6,635 bases of DNA, taken from Simkania negevensis. Lineage in GTDB: Bacteria; Chlamydiota; Chlamydiia; Chlamydiales; JAFITR01. Position numbers and translations under genes: made by a program. The DNA lies in NCBI GenBank assembly GCA_017116025.1, contig JAFITR010000084.1:1-6635 (forward strand). The letters are read 5' to 3'. Positions 5,313-6,635 of this stretch are shown piece by piece (position 1 is the stretch's first letter; every line of letters starts with the position of its first letter). Below the pieces are notes generated by a model that was given only the letters and a program-made list of their open reading frames with translations, searched no databases and was not told where the DNA came from.

Positions 5313-5348
5313 TTATCAATATCTGTTAACTACCACACACAAAATATA
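5294..5348. repeat. 14-bp perfect inverted repeat with AT-rich 27-base spacer
   Basis: TATATTTTGTGTGT (5294-5307) pairs exactly with ACACACAAAATATA (5335-5348). The inner spacer includes a small GTTAAC palindrome. It lies between the start-less minus-strand frame and the double-GNAT gene. A two-half-site operator, a cruciform or a long-loop terminator are all possible. AT-rich hexamers suited to -10 boxes (TATATT, 5345-5350) occur at its edge, but no convincing full promoter was found. Confidence 0.5.
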
Positions 5349-5354
5349 TTATTT

Positions 5355-5384
5355 ATGTCAAATCACCCGAACGCACCTTTATGA
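5355..5384 (+). CDS. Possible 9-codon leader peptide before the GNAT gene
   Basis: ATG 5355 opens MSNHPNAPL and stops with TGA at 5382-5384, overlapping the GNAT ATG (5381) as ATGA. Neither start has a visible Shine-Dalgarno. The overlap may mean coupled re-initiation or be fortuitous. No run of a regulatory amino acid is present, so attenuation is not supported. Confidence 0.15.
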   Translation: MSNHPNAPL

Positions 5385-6394
5385 TACAGCATAGCAAAAC
5401 AGCCATAGAGTACTTTGAATCGCCCCTTCCTGAAGATATTGCTTTTCTGTCTGAGGGTATTTCTCAAGAAGCTCATGAGCAAAAAAACTTAGCCCCTGTC
5501 GAACATTTTGGCTTTTTTGTAAGTAATTCCAAAAGAGAACGCGTCGGTGGCATTAATGGCTTCATGTATTATGGCTGCCTCTACATTGACCAACTTTATA
5601 TTCATCCAAGTTATCGCAACCAACAACTGGGTTTTCAACTCATGAACAAAGCTGAAAAACTTGCGATCTCCAAAGGCTGTTCTTTTTCGACAGTAAGCAC
5701 AATGGATTGGGAAGCTAAAGAATTTTACATAAAACTAGGTTACTACAAAGAGTTTGAAAGAGAAGGCTATGACCAAGCCTCCACAATGATCTTCTTGAAA
5801 AAAACTTTCCACCCAAGAGCAACGTTAGTCAGGAGATCCCTCATGAGTAACCTCCCTAAAACGGTAAGAGTCACATCAGCCAACACAGAAGAGAGACGGC
5901 AGATTATTTTTAATCTCTCACAATTTTATCAGCATGATATGGCTGCCTTCTTTGAGTTCACAAGCGATAATCTGCCTAACTCCAATGGATTGTATGACCC
6001 ACTTTCTTGCTTCAATCTCTACTGGAAAGAGAAAAATCGCTTTCCATTCCTTGTTCAGTGTGATGACAATCCTATTGGATTTGCCTTAGTGAATACGATA
6101 GGAACAACTCCCACTGTCAACTGGAACATGGCAGAATTTTTCATTGTAAAATCTTGTCGAGGAAAAGGGCTGGGGAAACAAGCGGCTAAGCAAATCATCG
6201 ATCAATTTTCAGGCATATGGGAAATTGCGGTGATGCCTGAAAATAAACAAGCTCTTTCATTCTGGGAAAATGTAATCAAAACGACTTTTCCAAAAGAGCT
6301 TTCACAACCCACATTGAAAACAATACAAAAGCCCAAACCCCATCCCATGAAAATTTTCCAAATTACAAGAAGCTCCCATGCAACCAATCATTAA
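5381..6394 (+). CDS. Double-domain GNAT N-acetyltransferase
   Basis: Two GNAT domains lie in one 337-residue frame. Domain 1 (about 1-145) has LYIDQLYIHPSYRNQQLGFQ (67-86) and a FYIKLGYYKEFE end (115-126). Its acetyl-CoA loop is R-N-Q-Q-L-G, with the first Gly replaced. Domain 2 (about 160-308) has a canonical loop, CRGKGLG (259-265), preceded by AEFFIVK, and NKQALSFWENVI (288-299). The linker HPRATLVRRSLMSNLPKTV is basic. An in-frame ATG at codon 155 (5843) has AGGAG seven bases upstream, far better than the main ATG, which lacks a Shine-Dalgarno. A separate 183-residue domain-2 protein is therefore likely. Substrates are unknown. The frame may be two ancestral neighbouring genes that lost a stop codon. 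Its 3' end overlaps a small downstream ORF. Confidence 0.88.
   Translation: MIQHSKTAIEYFESPLPEDIAFLSEGISQEAHEQKNLAPVEHFGFFVSNSKRERVGGINGFMYYGCLYIDQLYIHPSYRNQQLGFQLMNKAEKLAISKGCSFSTVSTMDWEAKEFYIKLGYYKEFEREGYDQASTMIFLKKTFHPRATLVRRSLMSNLPKTVRVTSANTEERRQIIFNLSQFYQHDMAAFFEFTSDNLPNSNGLYDPLSCFNLYWKEKNRFPFLVQCDDNPIGFALVNTIGTTPTVNWNMAEFFIVKSCRGKGLGKQAAKQIIDQFSGIWEIAVMPENKQALSFWENVIKTTFPKELSQPTLKTIQKPKPHPMKIFQITRSSHATNH
5831..5845 (+). promoter_or_regulatory. Internal ribosome-binding site and start within the double GNAT
   Basis: AGGAG (5831-5835), seven bases, then ATG (5843), in the same frame as the long gene. It sits exactly at the linker between the two GNAT domains, where an independent second gene would begin. 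This is the strongest Shine-Dalgarno in the gene. Confidence 0.6.
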
Positions 6395-6470
6395 TCTAGC
6401 AGGGGAAACAGCTCTCATTACAGGAGCTGTTGTACCATCCCAAAAGGCAGAAGAAGATGACGACAAATAA
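6378..6470 (+). CDS. Possible 30-aa protein bridging GNAT and methyltransferase genes
   Basis: ATG 6378 opens a 30-codon frame starting MQPIINLAGETALITGAVV and ending in an acidic KAEEDDDK tail, stopping at 6470. It overlaps the GNAT 3' end by 17 bases and the methyltransferase start by 14, as a coupled gene chain would. Only a weak AAGAAG precedes it and I recognise no family. It could equally be a chance frame or a leftover tail of a lost gene. Confidence 0.25.
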   Translation: MQPIINLAGETALITGAVVPSQKAEEDDDK

Positions 6471-6635
6471 CCGTGAGCTCGATACCTATTTAAACCTTTG
6501 TACAGAATACTATGACTTAGATAAGCCTACAGCACCAACTGAGGAATTAGATTTTTACTTCGAATATGCAAAGCAAACAACAGGTCCCATCTTAGAACCT
6601 ATGTGCGGCACTGGCAGATTTTTTATTCCCATGAT
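6457..6635 (+). CDS. Class I SAM-dependent methyltransferase (5' part only)
   Basis: Only the first 59 codons lie in the window. After a short acidic lead (LDTYLNLCTEYYDLDKPTAP) comes motif I of class I methyltransferases, ILEPMCGTGRFFIPM (about 45-59), where the E-P-x-C-G-T-G-R loop binds S-adenosylmethionine. This loop form is common in small methyltransferases of unknown substrate. The start ATG 6457 has purine-rich AAGGCAGAAG upstream. It lies 62 bases beyond the GNAT gene on the same strand and is probably co-transcribed. The substrate cannot be judged from this part. Confidence 0.85.
   Translation, partial: MTTNNRELDTYLNLCTEYYDLDKPTAPTEELDFYFEYAKQTTGPILEPMCGTGRFFIPM

Noticed and set aside
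6202..6387. Minus-strand 61-codon frame
   Set aside because: It is antisense to the second GNAT domain and has no supporting features.

Overview
This is an AT-rich bacterial accessory region with short intergenic gaps, Shine-Dalgarno starts and many stop/start overlaps. It holds small detoxification-, resistance- and stress-type enzymes, their regulators and several gene remnants. There is no rRNA, tRNA, CRISPR array or intact transposase. The organism cannot be fixed from sequence alone. The mix (TipA-like MerR, SEC-C protein, AbiEi-type antitoxin N-terminus, DUF559 tail, many GNATs and SDRs) would suit an environmental or amoeba-associated bacterium such as a Parachlamydia/Simkania-like or Legionella-like genome. 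That is a weak inference.

Layout. 1-762 (-) is a nearly complete MerR/TipA-type drug-sensing activator with a textbook MerR promoter (19-bp spacer with an inner dyad) at 791-821. 763-1115 holds that promoter, a 53-codon gene remnant (876-1037, -) and a perfect 23-bp inverted repeat (1068-1117). The repeat abuts the start of a truncated AbiEi-type antitoxin gene (1116-1358, +). Facing it is a four-member minus-strand chain. It runs SEC-C protein (3080-2655, apparently cut short), NUDIX C-terminal fragment (2665-2447), intact short-chain dehydrogenase (2446-1688) and a truncated AAC(6')-like GNAT (1697-1317). A DUF559-like tail (3101-3241, -) lies just upstream of the SEC-C gene.

3262-4350 is a divergent pair: a VOC/glyoxalase-fold protein (-) and a TetR regulator (+). 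They share a 75-bp intergenic region with a convincing promoter on each strand and one dyad overlapping both. 4393-5070 (-) is a second SDR, convergent with tetR. An unrecognised start-less reading frame (5067-5312, -) overlaps its start codon as ATGA. After a 14-bp inverted repeat (5294-5348) comes a 337-aa double-GNAT protein (5381-6394, +) with a strong in-frame internal ribosome site between its domains. It is followed by a possible 30-aa ORF (6378-6470) and the start of a class I SAM-dependent methyltransferase (6457 to the window end).

How it works together. The intact genes look like separate sense-and-modify modules: TipA-type sensor, TetR/VOC pair, two SDRs, acetyltransferases and a methyltransferase. 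The broken genes (AbiEi, GNAT, NUDIX, SEC-C, DUF559 and two unidentified frames) meet at abrupt junctions. This suggests repeated deletion and rearrangement in a turnover hotspot. I found no clearly new complete system. The most unusual items are the AbiEi palindrome and remnant, the double GNAT with an internal start, and the start-less frame coupled to the second SDR.
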